Origin: Cytophagales bacterium | GTDB lineage: Bacteria; Bacteroidota; Bacteroidia; Cytophagales; Thermoflexibacteraceae | Direction of reading: 5' to 3' | Length of the DNA stretch: 64,000 nt | NCBI GenBank assembly: GCA_013298985.1 | Contig: JAAFJS010000001.1 | Location: forward strand, 31,855-95,854 | Shown: piece by piece, positions 30,726-40,018 of the stretch | Numbering within the stretch: the first letter of the stretch is position 1 | How the letters are laid out: the number at the start of each line of letters is the position of its first letter | Notes under the pieces: generated by a model | Told to the model about the DNA's origin: nothing | The model's input: the letters and a program-made list of their open reading frames with translations, nothing else | The model's database searches: none | Program-made: the position numbers and the translations under genes

Positions 30726-31076
30726 ACTACTCTACCACAAAACTATCAAATAACTGATTAAATCAATCTAAGTAGTTTTTTTTCAATAAGATATAGTTAA
30801 AAACAAATAAATATAAACCAAAATCGTATTTTAAAAGGCTAAAATTATAAAAAAATCCTGATTCTCTTACGCATTTTTAATATCTAATAAAAATTGTACC
30901 GCAATTACACTTTCATTGATATAAAAGGAGAAATTTTGAAAAAAACTTTACTTCCCTTTTAAAAATTACATCTATCATAGATTTAATTGCAATTTTCTCA
31001 TTTTGTAAACAATCTATTTTGAATATACGTTATTATTTTACTCAAAAATAATTTCTTTCCTCTTACTTTTACACTT

Positions 31077-31649
31077 ATGCCCAAATTTAACACTGTTAAA
31101 GCCATTCTTTATTTTTTAATGTACCTAATCTGCCTGCCCGCCTGCAATATGGACAAGCACAAACAAGTAGATTCTTCCACAGTTCGTTTCCAAACTACGG
31201 ATAGTTCCGTACTTTTCTTTAAAAACTTACGTCAATCTTATTACGACAAAGAGGAAAATAAGGTGGCAAAGGCGGACATTTATAGGAACAAAGATAGGTC
31301 AGTCGCGCCAGACCGCCCCCTCATCAACCTGGCTATTGTGCATCACTGGCGCAACGAAAAAGCCTACATCATGATAGAACCCAATGAACTGCTTATTAAT
31401 GAAATACGCTTGGAAGTTCGGTGGCAAGGTACTGATAATCAAGCCAAAGGCTCATATTTTTATGACTTTGGCGATATGGAGATGCAATATGAGTTTGCTA
31501 TCAAAATGTACGAAAGTGTGCAAAAAGACCATATTCTCCAAGTGAAAGTTGATGGAAACTGGCTCGACCTGATGACTAACAAAGACGAAAAAGAGGTTTT
31601 CCGTAAAACCATGCTCGATTATTTGAGATTGGTGAATGTGGTGAAATGA
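31077..31649 (+). CDS. hypothetical lipoprotein
   Basis: Lipobox LICLPACNM; preceded by TACTTTTA-like motif; no recognised domain. Confidence 0.6.
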   Translation: MPKFNTVKAILYFLMYLICLPACNMDKHKQVDSSTVRFQTTDSSVLFFKNLRQSYYDKEENKVAKADIYRNKDRSVAPDRPLINLAIVHHWRNEKAYIMIEPNELLINEIRLEVRWQGTDNQAKGSYFYDFGDMEMQYEFAIKMYESVQKDHILQVKVDGNWLDLMTNKDEKEVFRKTMLDYLRLVNVVK

Positions 31650-32043
31650 GGAAAAAAGCTAACTATTTTTGAAAATTTAGGGCTCAAAAACTTCATTTAC
31701 GCTAATTCCAACATCCTCAATCACGTTTGGTGCGGTGAAATAGATAGACTGATGAATATGCTGGATAGGTATGTATATCAAACAAGGTAGGTGCTTTCAT
31801 GGACACATAGCCACTGCCCAGCAAAAAATAAGGGCTTGGGCTATGATTTATAATCAGGCGGCGAACCGCTTTATGCCATTTAGTAAAAGAAGCAAAAAAG
31901 TAAAAAAAGCAAATAGATTTGAACAACTAAATAGGATAGCTATATCATCAAAACTGGTTGCAAAATATGCTCATAGCAGCTTCTATAAATGGGTTTAGAA
32001 GCCACCACAAAAAAATTAGTAGTAGCGAAATTATTATTCATCA

Positions 32044-32352
32044 TTACTTACAGCAATCAGGCTTTCTTTTTACGGAATCTTGGCTAATTTTGATGTATCC
32101 ATTTTCCGTCAAAAAAAAATTGAACCTACGCACACTAAAATTTGCCGTATCAAACTTAATGGTCAAATTATTATCTGCCTCATTGTAAGCAATATAGTGC
32201 AAACCACGCATCGCAGAAACGCTGTCAATCACTATCTTGATGCAGTCAGGACAATGAATGTCAAATTTCACATTTTTCTCTTGCAACTTGGTACAACTGG
32301 GCAGCAAGCAAAGGAAAAACAAAAACACAATACCAAAAAAAGGACGACTCAT
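32044..32352 (-). CDS. small lipoprotein with heavy-metal-associated (HMA)-like domain
   Basis: FLCLLPSC lipobox; VKFDIHCPDCIKIVIDSVSAMRGLHYIAYNEADNNLTIKFDTANFSVRRFNFFLTENGY resembles CxxC ferredoxin-like HMA fold. Confidence 0.6.
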   Translation of the reverse strand: MSRPFFGIVFLFFLCLLPSCTKLQEKNVKFDIHCPDCIKIVIDSVSAMRGLHYIAYNEADNNLTIKFDTANFSVRRFNFFLTENGYIKISQDSVKRKPDCCK

Positions 32353-32424
32353 GGTTAAATGAAGTTAAAAACAAATACTGTTTGAAAAGATATTGAAATT
32401 TTAGACAAAATAAATACTTATCTT

Positions 32425-32432
32425 TACTTTTG
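32425..32432 (+). promoter_or_regulatory. -7 motif TACTTTTG upstream of purQ
   Basis: Motif 23 nt upstream of ATG. Confidence 0.45.
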
Positions 32433-32454
32433 TGCCTTAAAATCAAAAAATAAA

Positions 32455-33153
32455 ATGAAATTTGGCGTAGTCGTATTTCCAGGTTCTAATTGTGATGAAG
32501 ATATGTATTATACTTTAAAGCATCTTCTTCACCAAGATACCGTTAAACTTTGGCACAAGGACAGTGATTTGCAAGGCTGTGATTTTATTGTACTGCCTGG
32601 TGGCTTTTCTTATGGAGATTATTTGCGTTCGGGTGCGATAGCGCGCTTTTCACCCATCATGGAGGCTGTCATCAAGCACGCAAACGCAGGCGGGTACGTG
32701 CTGGGCATCTGCAATGGCTTTCAGATACTGACCGAATCGCATCTACTGCCAGGTGCTTTGCTCAAAAACGAAAGCCATCAATATATTTGTAAGAATATTT
32801 ATTTGAAAACCATCAGCCAAAACAGCTTGCTCACTCATGCCTTGAACTCAGGTAAGTCCTACAAAATTCCTATTGGGCATGGAGAAGGGCGTTTTTATGC
32901 CTCTGCTGATGTAATAAAGGATTTGGAAGCAAACGACCAAATATTGTTCAGGTATTGTGATGAGCAGGGAAACGTCAGCCTTGAATCCAATCCGAACGGA
33001 GCATTGGGCAATATCGCAGGGGTTTGTAATAAGGCGCGCAACGTATTTGGTATGATGCCACACCCCGAACGCGCCGCAGACCAGCTCTTAGGAAATATGG
33101 ACGGCAGATTTATCTTAGAAAGTATTTTATCAGCCGTTTCAACTACAAATTAA
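32455..33153 (+). CDS. purQ: phosphoribosylformylglycinamidine synthase subunit PurQ
   Basis: FPGSNCDEDMYYTL, VLPGGFSYGDYLRSGAIARFSPIM, VLGICNGFQILTE, GMMPHPERAAD. Confidence 0.97.
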   Translation: MKFGVVVFPGSNCDEDMYYTLKHLLHQDTVKLWHKDSDLQGCDFIVLPGGFSYGDYLRSGAIARFSPIMEAVIKHANAGGYVLGICNGFQILTESHLLPGALLKNESHQYICKNIYLKTISQNSLLTHALNSGKSYKIPIGHGEGRFYASADVIKDLEANDQILFRYCDEQGNVSLESNPNGALGNIAGVCNKARNVFGMMPHPERAADQLLGNMDGRFILESILSAVSTTN

Positions 33154-33384
33154 GGCACAAAGCCAAAACTTTTGAGAAAAAATTTTGATAATTGTAAAAA
33201 TCGTTTTAATCTTGACTTTCAAATAAAAATTAAGGATTTCAAATTCGTTTTTTTACTGGTTTTCAAACCATTTGGGTTGGGAAAAGTTTGACAAAAACGT
33301 AATTTATTCAGTAGGGTTGCAAATAATTTTGATTAAATTTGCATAAAGCCAATTTTCTTAATTTATTTGTGCTTTACAAACTCA

Positions 33385-33472
33385 GGAGAGGTGGCCGAGT
33401 GGTTTAAGGTGCTCGCCTGGAAAGCGGGTGTACCTCTAAAGGGTACCGAGGGTTCGAATCCCTCCTTCTCCG
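33385..33472 (+). tRNA. tRNA-Ser(GGA)
   Basis: GGAGAGGTGGCCGAGTGGTTTAAGGTGCTCGCCTGGAAAGCGGG...GGTTCGAATCCCTCCTTCTCCG with long variable arm. Confidence 0.96.
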
Positions 33473-33586
33473 CAGGTAAATTTTTAAAGTCTGAAAATAT
33501 AACCTATATTTTATAAAAGTAAACTTCTTAAAATTCAATCTGTTAAACTTAAAACTCTATTAATCTATTCATTAATGTAATTGATT

Positions 33587-34396
33587 ATGAAAAAAGTGTT
33601 CAAACTACTCGTATTGGTTGGTGTTATCACCTTTTCACTCAACTTAAATGTATTTGCTCAAACGCCTCCAGATTCTACAGGTGGTCAAACGCCTCCAGCG
33701 GAAACGCCAGCAGCAGTAACCACAGAAACACCAGCGACAACAGTCCCTGCGGAAGAAAAAACTTTTCACCAAGTATTGAAGGAGAAGTTTATTGAAGGTG
33801 ACCCAGTTTGGATGACTCCTGTATTGCTTTGCTTGATTTTTGGTTTGGCAATTGCGATTGAGAGAGTAATCACGTTGAACTTAGCGACGACCAACACTTC
33901 TAAGTTGTTGAAAAACGTAGAAAGTTCTTTGGAAAGTGGTGGCATTGAGGCGGCTCGCGAAGCTACTGCTGCTACCAAAGGTCCAGTTGCTTCCATTTTT
34001 ACACAAGGCTTGTTGCGCTACTCAGAAGGCGTAGATATGGTAGAGAAATCTATTGTGTCCTATGGCTCTGTAGAGATGGGCAAGTTGGAAAGAGGACTCA
34101 TCTGGATTTCATTGTTTATCGCCCTTGCGCCTATGTTGGGCTTCTTGGGAACGGTAGTAGGTATGATTCAAGCATTTGATGCGATTGCAGCGGCAGGTGA
34201 TATTTCTCCTACCCTTGTGGCAGACGGTATCAAAGTGGCTCTTTTAACGACGGTTGCAGGTCTGATTGTAGCGATTATCTTGCAAGTTCTTTATAACTAT
34301 TGTGTTTCTAAAATTGATAGCATTGTGAATCAAATGGAAGAAGCGTCTATCTCTGTGATTGACATTTTGGTAAAACACAAAGTGAAAAAAGGATAA
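33587..34396 (+). CDS. MotA/TolQ/ExbB proton channel family protein
   Basis: Signal sequence plus Pro/Thr-rich segment; LERGLIWISLFIALAPMLGFLGTVVGMIQAFDAIAAAGDISPTLVADGIKVALLTTVAGLIVAI. Confidence 0.95.
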   Translation: MKKVFKLLVLVGVITFSLNLNVFAQTPPDSTGGQTPPAETPAAVTTETPATTVPAEEKTFHQVLKEKFIEGDPVWMTPVLLCLIFGLAIAIERVITLNLATTNTSKLLKNVESSLESGGIEAAREATAATKGPVASIFTQGLLRYSEGVDMVEKSIVSYGSVEMGKLERGLIWISLFIALAPMLGFLGTVVGMIQAFDAIAAAGDISPTLVADGIKVALLTTVAGLIVAIILQVLYNYCVSKIDSIVNQMEEASISVIDILVKHKVKKG

Positions 34397-34438
34397 CTTG
34401 AAAACAATTAAATCTAACCTTTAAAAGACATTTCAAAT

Positions 34439-34771
34439 ATGGAATTTTGGATTGACATTGGACTTTATCTGAGCTATCTTTTGGTCGTAGTTTCATTAGT
34501 AGCCTCAATAGTAATGCCTATCATTTATTCTCTTGGCGACCCTAAGAGCTTGGTAGGGATAGGAATTTCGGTGGCAGCTTTGCTTATCTTGTTTTTCATT
34601 TCTTACGTATTGTCAAGCGATGAAATCACAAATCCAAAGGCAGCTGCACAGTATGGTATCACAAACGGTGGTGCAAAGCTGATAGGTGGCTCACTCATTA
34701 TGATGTATTTGATGTTTATGGGTGCTATCGTTGGTGTGGTAGTAAGCGAAGTAATCAAAATCTTTAAATAA
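34439..34771 (+). CDS. small three-TM membrane protein in the ExbB/ExbD cluster
   Basis: Position between exbB- and exbD-like genes; hydrophobic segments. Confidence 0.8.
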   Translation: MEFWIDIGLYLSYLLVVVSLVASIVMPIIYSLGDPKSLVGIGISVAALLILFFISYVLSSDEITNPKAAAQYGITNGGAKLIGGSLIMMYLMFMGAIVGVVVSEVIKIFK

Positions 34772-34782
34772 AATTAAGCATC

Positions 34783-35343
34783 ATGGGAAAAAGAAGTGTT
34801 CCAGAAGTGAATGCCAGCTCAATGGCTGATATTGCTTTCTTGTTGCTCATCTTCTTTTTGGTAACGACCACCATTGCCTCTGACAAAGGTTTAACGCTTA
34901 GGCTTCCCCCTAAGAGACCACCAGATGCCATGGACGAAATCAAATTGAAAGATAGAAACGTGTTTAATGTGCTGGTAAACTCTAACAACCAATTACTGGT
35001 CGAAGAGGAATTAATGAATGTCAAAGACATCAAAGAAGCGGCTAAAAGGTTCATTATGAACAATGGAAAAGATGAAAAATCATCTGAAAGCCCTGATAAA
35101 GCTGTTATATCTTTGAAACATGACCGAGGCACTCAGTATGCAGTTTATATCAATGTGATGGATGAACTCAAAAAAGCATATAATGAATTGCGTGCTGAAT
35201 ACATGGGAATTACAGTAGCTGAATATTTGGATATCGAAAATGACACTGATAATGCCAAGAAGAATCCAAAGCTCGAAGAAGCTAAACTGAAAGTTCCTTA
35301 TCAGTTATCAGAAGCTGAACCAACTAATGTGGGAGGAAACTAA
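34783..35343 (+). CDS. ExbD/TolR family biopolymer transport protein
   Basis: EVNASSMADIAFLLLIFFLVTTTIASDKGLTLRLP. Confidence 0.94.
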   Translation: MGKRSVPEVNASSMADIAFLLLIFFLVTTTIASDKGLTLRLPPKRPPDAMDEIKLKDRNVFNVLVNSNNQLLVEEELMNVKDIKEAAKRFIMNNGKDEKSSESPDKAVISLKHDRGTQYAVYINVMDELKKAYNELRAEYMGITVAEYLDIENDTDNAKKNPKLEEAKLKVPYQLSEAEPTNVGGN

Positions 35344-35370
35344 AATTTTAACATTAAATTTACATTCATT

Positions 35371-35838
35371 ATGTCAAAATTTAAGAAAAAAAAGAATGAA
35401 ACTCCTATGATTTCTACCGCTTCTTTGCCTGATATTGTGTTCATGTTATTGTTCTTTTTTATGGTTACAACCGTACTTAGAGAAACTACTTTGCTGATAA
35501 CCAACAAAGTACCCAAAGCAACTCAATTACAGAAATTGGAGAAAAAATCTTTGGTAAGTTTTATTTATGTAGGTAAACCCAAAGAAACGAACAAGTACGG
35601 CTCAGAACCAAGAATTCAGGTCAATGATGCGCTGATTGCGCCAAGAGATATTCCTCGTTTTGTTTTTACAGAAAAAGATAAGTTAGATGAAGCCGAAAGA
35701 GATAAGCTAACCGTTTCTTTGAAAGTTGATGTGGAAACTAAAATGGGCATTGTGTCAGACGTAAAGCAGCAGTTGCGCGAGGCTGACGCATTGAAATTAA
35801 ATTATTCTTGCGGAAAAGGAGCAGATGCAAGGGACTAA
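35371..35838 (+). CDS. ExbD/TolR family biopolymer transport protein (second paralogue)
   Basis: MISTASLPDIVFMLLFFFMVTTVLRETTLLI. Confidence 0.94.
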   Translation: MSKFKKKKNETPMISTASLPDIVFMLLFFFMVTTVLRETTLLITNKVPKATQLQKLEKKSLVSFIYVGKPKETNKYGSEPRIQVNDALIAPRDIPRFVFTEKDKLDEAERDKLTVSLKVDVETKMGIVSDVKQQLREADALKLNYSCGKGADARD

Positions 35839-35856
35839 AAACCTTCAAATGTATTG

Positions 35857-35897
35857 ATAAGAGAGTCTTTCTATCATGGAAAGACTCTCTTATTTAT
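35857..35897 (+). terminator. strong intrinsic terminator after the ExbB/D cluster
   Basis: ataagagagtctttc-tatcat-ggaaagactctcttattt hairpin. Confidence 0.8.
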
Positions 35898-35962
35898 TTT
35901 AGGAGTCTTCATAAATAAAAAATCTCACTCATAGTTTTTTCAACCGCAACAACCTTCAAATA

Positions 35963-37114
35963 TTGATGAGTGTATTCATTTTTTCGGTTTCAATGCTTTA
36001 TGCAGTGGGCGTTTTGATGCTCAGGTACGGCTGGCAAAAAACACCTACTTTTAGCCCTCAATATGCCCAACTACGGAAATCAGATGGGGCAGAAACTTTT
36101 ATATCTGTGATTATTCCTGTCCGAAATGAAGAAAACAATATAGCAAATCTTTTGCACGATTTGTTAGCACAAGATTTTTCCACTCATTTTTTTGAAGTCA
36201 TTGTCATTGACGATTATTCTGAGGACAAAACATTGCAGGTAGTCAATCAGTTTAAAACTGAATACCCAGCATTTCCTTTGTCAGTTTTGAAAGTAATGAG
36301 TCATCAGCTTAGTTCGAATAAAAAAATAGCTATTACACAGGCTGTCAATGCGGCAAAAGGGCTGCTGATAGTCTGTACGGACGGGGATTGTCGCGTAGGG
36401 AGGCATTGGTTAAGCACGATTGATAATTTTAATCAGAAATTTGAGCCTCAGTTTATCATTGCGCCTGTTGCGCTGGATTTTCCCAACAATAGTTTTGAAA
36501 AAATGCAAGTGGTAGAGTTTGCGAGCTTGGTGGGTAGTGGCGCAGCAACTTTGTTTTGGGGAAAGCCTACCATGTGCAATGGGGCAAATATAGCCTATCC
36601 TAAAAAAGTTTTTGTAGAAGTGGGTGGTTTTGAAGGCAATATGGAGGTGATGACAGGTGATGATGAGTTTTTGCTGCAAAAAATTTATCGGAAATATCCT
36701 AAGAAAATATTTTTTTTGAAAAGTACGGAAGCGATTGTGCGGACTTCTGCGCTTCCTTCTTTGCAGGGCTTATACCAACAGCGCAAACGCTGGGCGAGCA
36801 AATGGAAACTGCATAAATCTATGGCGGTGAAGCTGATTGCGCTTGCTGTTTTTATGTATCATTTGCTTAACCTGATGGCTTTATTTTTATTATTTTGGAC
36901 AAAAGAATATCAGATTGTAATTTTACTTCATTTTTTACTAAAATTGTGTGTTGAATTTGTATTTTTGATACAGATTCACAATTTCCTAAATAGAGGAAAA
37001 TATTGGTTTTATATCTTAGCTTTGCAGTTCGTATACTCACCCTACGCCGTAGTGATGGGTATAGTGGCAAATATAGGCTCTTATCAATGGAAAGGGCGAG
37101 TATCAAGTAAATGA
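35963..37114 (+). CDS. glycosyltransferase family 2 membrane protein
   Basis: ISVIIPVRNEENNIANLLHDLLAQDF, VIVIDDYSEDKT, CTDGDCRV, QQRKRWASKW. Confidence 0.93.
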   Translation: MMSVFIFSVSMLYAVGVLMLRYGWQKTPTFSPQYAQLRKSDGAETFISVIIPVRNEENNIANLLHDLLAQDFSTHFFEVIVIDDYSEDKTLQVVNQFKTEYPAFPLSVLKVMSHQLSSNKKIAITQAVNAAKGLLIVCTDGDCRVGRHWLSTIDNFNQKFEPQFIIAPVALDFPNNSFEKMQVVEFASLVGSGAATLFWGKPTMCNGANIAYPKKVFVEVGGFEGNMEVMTGDDEFLLQKIYRKYPKKIFFLKSTEAIVRTSALPSLQGLYQQRKRWASKWKLHKSMAVKLIALAVFMYHLLNLMALFLLFWTKEYQIVILLHFLLKLCVEFVFLIQIHNFLNRGKYWFYILALQFVYSPYAVVMGIVANIGSYQWKGRVSSK

Positions 37115-37121
37115 TAAAAAA

Positions 37122-38600
37122 ATGTCTAACCAATTTTTACATCATAAACATCCTTCTTACTTAATTCGCAAGCGTTTTTTTCGCAATAAGCCTGCGTTAT
37201 TTGGTTTTTATATTATTGTTTTTGCACAGTTTGTGGCATTTCTTGGCTATTTGATTATGCCTGACAATACCCCCAATGCGGCGGAGGGAGGCTCTATCTT
37301 TATGAAAAAAATGGACATTTATTCTTCAGGAATTACTTTGCTCAAAGAAAAGAAAAACGAAGAGGTAGAAAAGGTCAATTTCTGGTCGCGAATGTGGTAT
37401 GGACAGCCAAGTGAGTTCCAAACCATCTATCCTGTTACGGATTATGAGCTAAGGGGCGACTCGCTTTATTTTTATTTGTTGCGGAAAGATGCCAGACCCC
37501 ATATGCCACAGTTGCCACGCAGGGAACGCAAACCACAGCCCTCAGATTCTTTGAAATCTAAATTTGCAGATAACAAGATGTTTGAAAAGGAATCAAAAGA
37601 AGTGGAGCAAAAAAAGTTTTTATTAGATTTTGTCAAACCGCTTTATGCAAGCGTGGGTGAGGAAAGTATGGTGTCTATTTTTAAAGAAAATCTCAAAAAA
37701 AGCACTTATTTCAAAGAAGACACGCTACTGTATGTAGAGATACAAGACAAAAAGCAAAGTTATCCGCAGTATCATCGTACTGATACGCTGTTTTATAGCC
37801 GCATCAATGACAAATATTATTTTCGTGCGGACACCATTGTGTATATTGATATAGAAAAAAACATTCAGTTTACGACCATTAGCGATTTACAAAATGAGTT
37901 TAAAACAAAACACGTAGAAGAAAGAACTTTTTATTTGGGTACAGACCAAGCTGGGCGCGACATTTTGAGTCGTATCATTCTTGGTACGCGTATTTCGCTT
38001 TCTATTGGTTTTGTTTCGGTACTTATTTCTTTGTTGGTGGGCGTTACGCTTGGGGCGGTGGCAGGCTATTATCAAGGCGCAATAGACAATGCGGTTTCGT
38101 GGTTAATGACGGTGATTTGGTCTATTCCGAGCATTATGTTGGTGATTGCGATTAGCTTAGTATTAGGTAGCAAGGGACTTTGGGTAGTTTTTGTAGCGAT
38201 AGGGCTGACGATTTGGGTAGATATAGCGCGTATAGTACGCGGCGAGGTGATGAGCATTAAGCAAAAACTATATGTGGAATCTGCGAAGGCGTTTGGGCTG
38301 AGTAATTTCACGATTATTTACAAACACATCTTGCCCAACCTAATGGGGTCTATGATTGTAATTTTATTTGCTAACTTTGCCTCCGCGATTCTTATGGAGG
38401 CAGGATTGAGTTTTTTGGGCATAGGTGTACAAATACCAATTCCTTCCTGGGGCAATATGCTCAAAGACGGCTGGAACGAGCCCAATAGCGGTTTTTTGGT
38501 AATGATACCCAGTTTGTGCATCATTGTATTGGTATTGGCATTTAACCTGCTTGGCAATGGGCTGCGCGATGCACTTGACCCCAAAAACACTTCAAATTAG
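37122..38600 (+). CDS. OppC/DppC-type peptide ABC transporter permease with large periplasmic insertion
   Basis: LGTDQAGRDILSRIILGTRISLSIGFVSVLISLLVGVTLGAVAGYYQG...EAGLSFLGIGVQIPIPSWGNML...NLLGNGLRDALDPK. Confidence 0.94.
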   Translation: MSNQFLHHKHPSYLIRKRFFRNKPALFGFYIIVFAQFVAFLGYLIMPDNTPNAAEGGSIFMKKMDIYSSGITLLKEKKNEEVEKVNFWSRMWYGQPSEFQTIYPVTDYELRGDSLYFYLLRKDARPHMPQLPRRERKPQPSDSLKSKFADNKMFEKESKEVEQKKFLLDFVKPLYASVGEESMVSIFKENLKKSTYFKEDTLLYVEIQDKKQSYPQYHRTDTLFYSRINDKYYFRADTIVYIDIEKNIQFTTISDLQNEFKTKHVEERTFYLGTDQAGRDILSRIILGTRISLSIGFVSVLISLLVGVTLGAVAGYYQGAIDNAVSWLMTVIWSIPSIMLVIAISLVLGSKGLWVVFVAIGLTIWVDIARIVRGEVMSIKQKLYVESAKAFGLSNFTIIYKHILPNLMGSMIVILFANFASAILMEAGLSFLGIGVQIPIPSWGNMLKDGWNEPNSGFLVMIPSLCIIVLVLAFNLLGNGLRDALDPKNTSN

Positions 38601-38623
38601 AAAATTTCTTAAATAGCTAAAAA

Positions 38624-39838
38624 ATGACAAAAGATACGCTTGAATATCAGTTACAACTAAAAGAGATGGAGTTGAATACGCTTTTTGAGACTATTCAAGC
38701 AATCAATGACAACGAACCCGAAGAACATCTGTATAGAATTTATAAGTTTACACTGCGCTCGCGCCCGCACATAGGTAGGCTGGCTTTGTTTGTGATGGAA
38801 GAGGAAACGGAAAAGTGGGAATGTAAGTCCAGTTTTGGGATTGACGGAAACGCACAAGAGGCAGAGCTACCCGCAAGCATCAAAAAAATTGTGGAAATTT
38901 CAGATTTGGACAAACAAGAAGAAGTTGTCTTTTTTCAGCAGTTCGACAAGGTAATTCCTATCAAACACAAAGAGATAATTTTAGCGTATGTTCTCATTGG
39001 CAAGGCAAAGGGCGGAAACATCGATGGGATAGATTTTATAGAAGCACTGAGCAACATCATCATTGTCGCGATTGAAAACAAGAAACTGGCGCGAAAGGAA
39101 AGCAGGCAGGAAATCATTAGACGACAAATGGACATTGCCAAAGATGTGCAGTCCTTACTTTTTCCCAAAAAACTTCCTTATAATGACAAACTAAAAATAG
39201 CGGCGAGCTACAAACCACATCACACCGTAGGTGGCGATTATTATGATTTTATAGAAATAGACCAGCATCGCTTCCTGCTTTGCATAGCCGATGTGTCGGG
39301 CAAAGGTGTACCTGCGGCAATTCTCATGTCCAATTTTCAGGCGGCACTCCGAACACTGGTCAGGAAACAAACACCCCTCAAAGAAGTGGTAGAAGAGCTG
39401 AATCACCTCATTATGCAAAATGCCAGAGGCGAAAACTTTATTACTGCTTTTTTTGTAGAGTACGATTCTCTATCCAAAAAAATGCAATACGTAAATGCAG
39501 GGCATAATCCTCCCTTTTTATTTACAGACGGCAACGTGCTTTTTTTAGAAAATGGAACTACTATTATTGGCGGATTTGAACCGTTGCCTCTCTTAGAAAT
39601 CACTACCTTAGAAGTGAGTAATTTTCTTCTTTTTTGCTTTACTGACGGCTTTACAGAAACCTATAACGAAAATAATGAGGAGTTTGGCATACAACTGCTC
39701 GGAGATTTTATTGCTGAAAACCTTAATTTAGACCAAAAAGAACTGCACAAACAATTATTGAGCTATCTCAATACCTTCAAAGGCAATAATGCCTATGCCG
39801 ACGACATCACACTGCTCTCCTGTAGAGTAAATAGTTAA
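38624..39838 (+). CDS. PP2C-type SpoIIE/RsbU-like serine phosphatase with N-terminal GAF-like region
   Basis: ARKESRQEIIRRQMDIAKDVQSLLFPKKLP, YKPHHTVGGDYYDFIEI, LCIADVSGKGVPAAILMSNFQAALR, FTDGFTE. Confidence 0.93.
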   Translation: MTKDTLEYQLQLKEMELNTLFETIQAINDNEPEEHLYRIYKFTLRSRPHIGRLALFVMEEETEKWECKSSFGIDGNAQEAELPASIKKIVEISDLDKQEEVVFFQQFDKVIPIKHKEIILAYVLIGKAKGGNIDGIDFIEALSNIIIVAIENKKLARKESRQEIIRRQMDIAKDVQSLLFPKKLPYNDKLKIAASYKPHHTVGGDYYDFIEIDQHRFLLCIADVSGKGVPAAILMSNFQAALRTLVRKQTPLKEVVEELNHLIMQNARGENFITAFFVEYDSLSKKMQYVNAGHNPPFLFTDGNVLFLENGTTIIGGFEPLPLLEITTLEVSNFLLFCFTDGFTETYNENNEEFGIQLLGDFIAENLNLDQKELHKQLLSYLNTFKGNNAYADDITLLSCRVNS

Positions 39839-39843
39839 AAACC

Positions 39844-39888
39844 TTGCAACGATTTAGTTGCAAATTACGTCTTGGTTATAAAGCCAAG
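39844..39888. repeat. tandem two-hairpin intergenic element
   Basis: ttgcaac-gattta-gttgcaa followed by cttggtt-ataa-agccaag. Confidence 0.5.
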
Positions 39889-40018
39889 AGATTACTACCT
39901 TTTTAAGGGTTTCAAACTTTCACGCAATTTTATTTCACAAAAAAATAATACATCTCTCCCAAATATTGTTACATTATTATTAGATATTTGTTTGTAGATT
40001 CAGATATAAGCACAGTGT

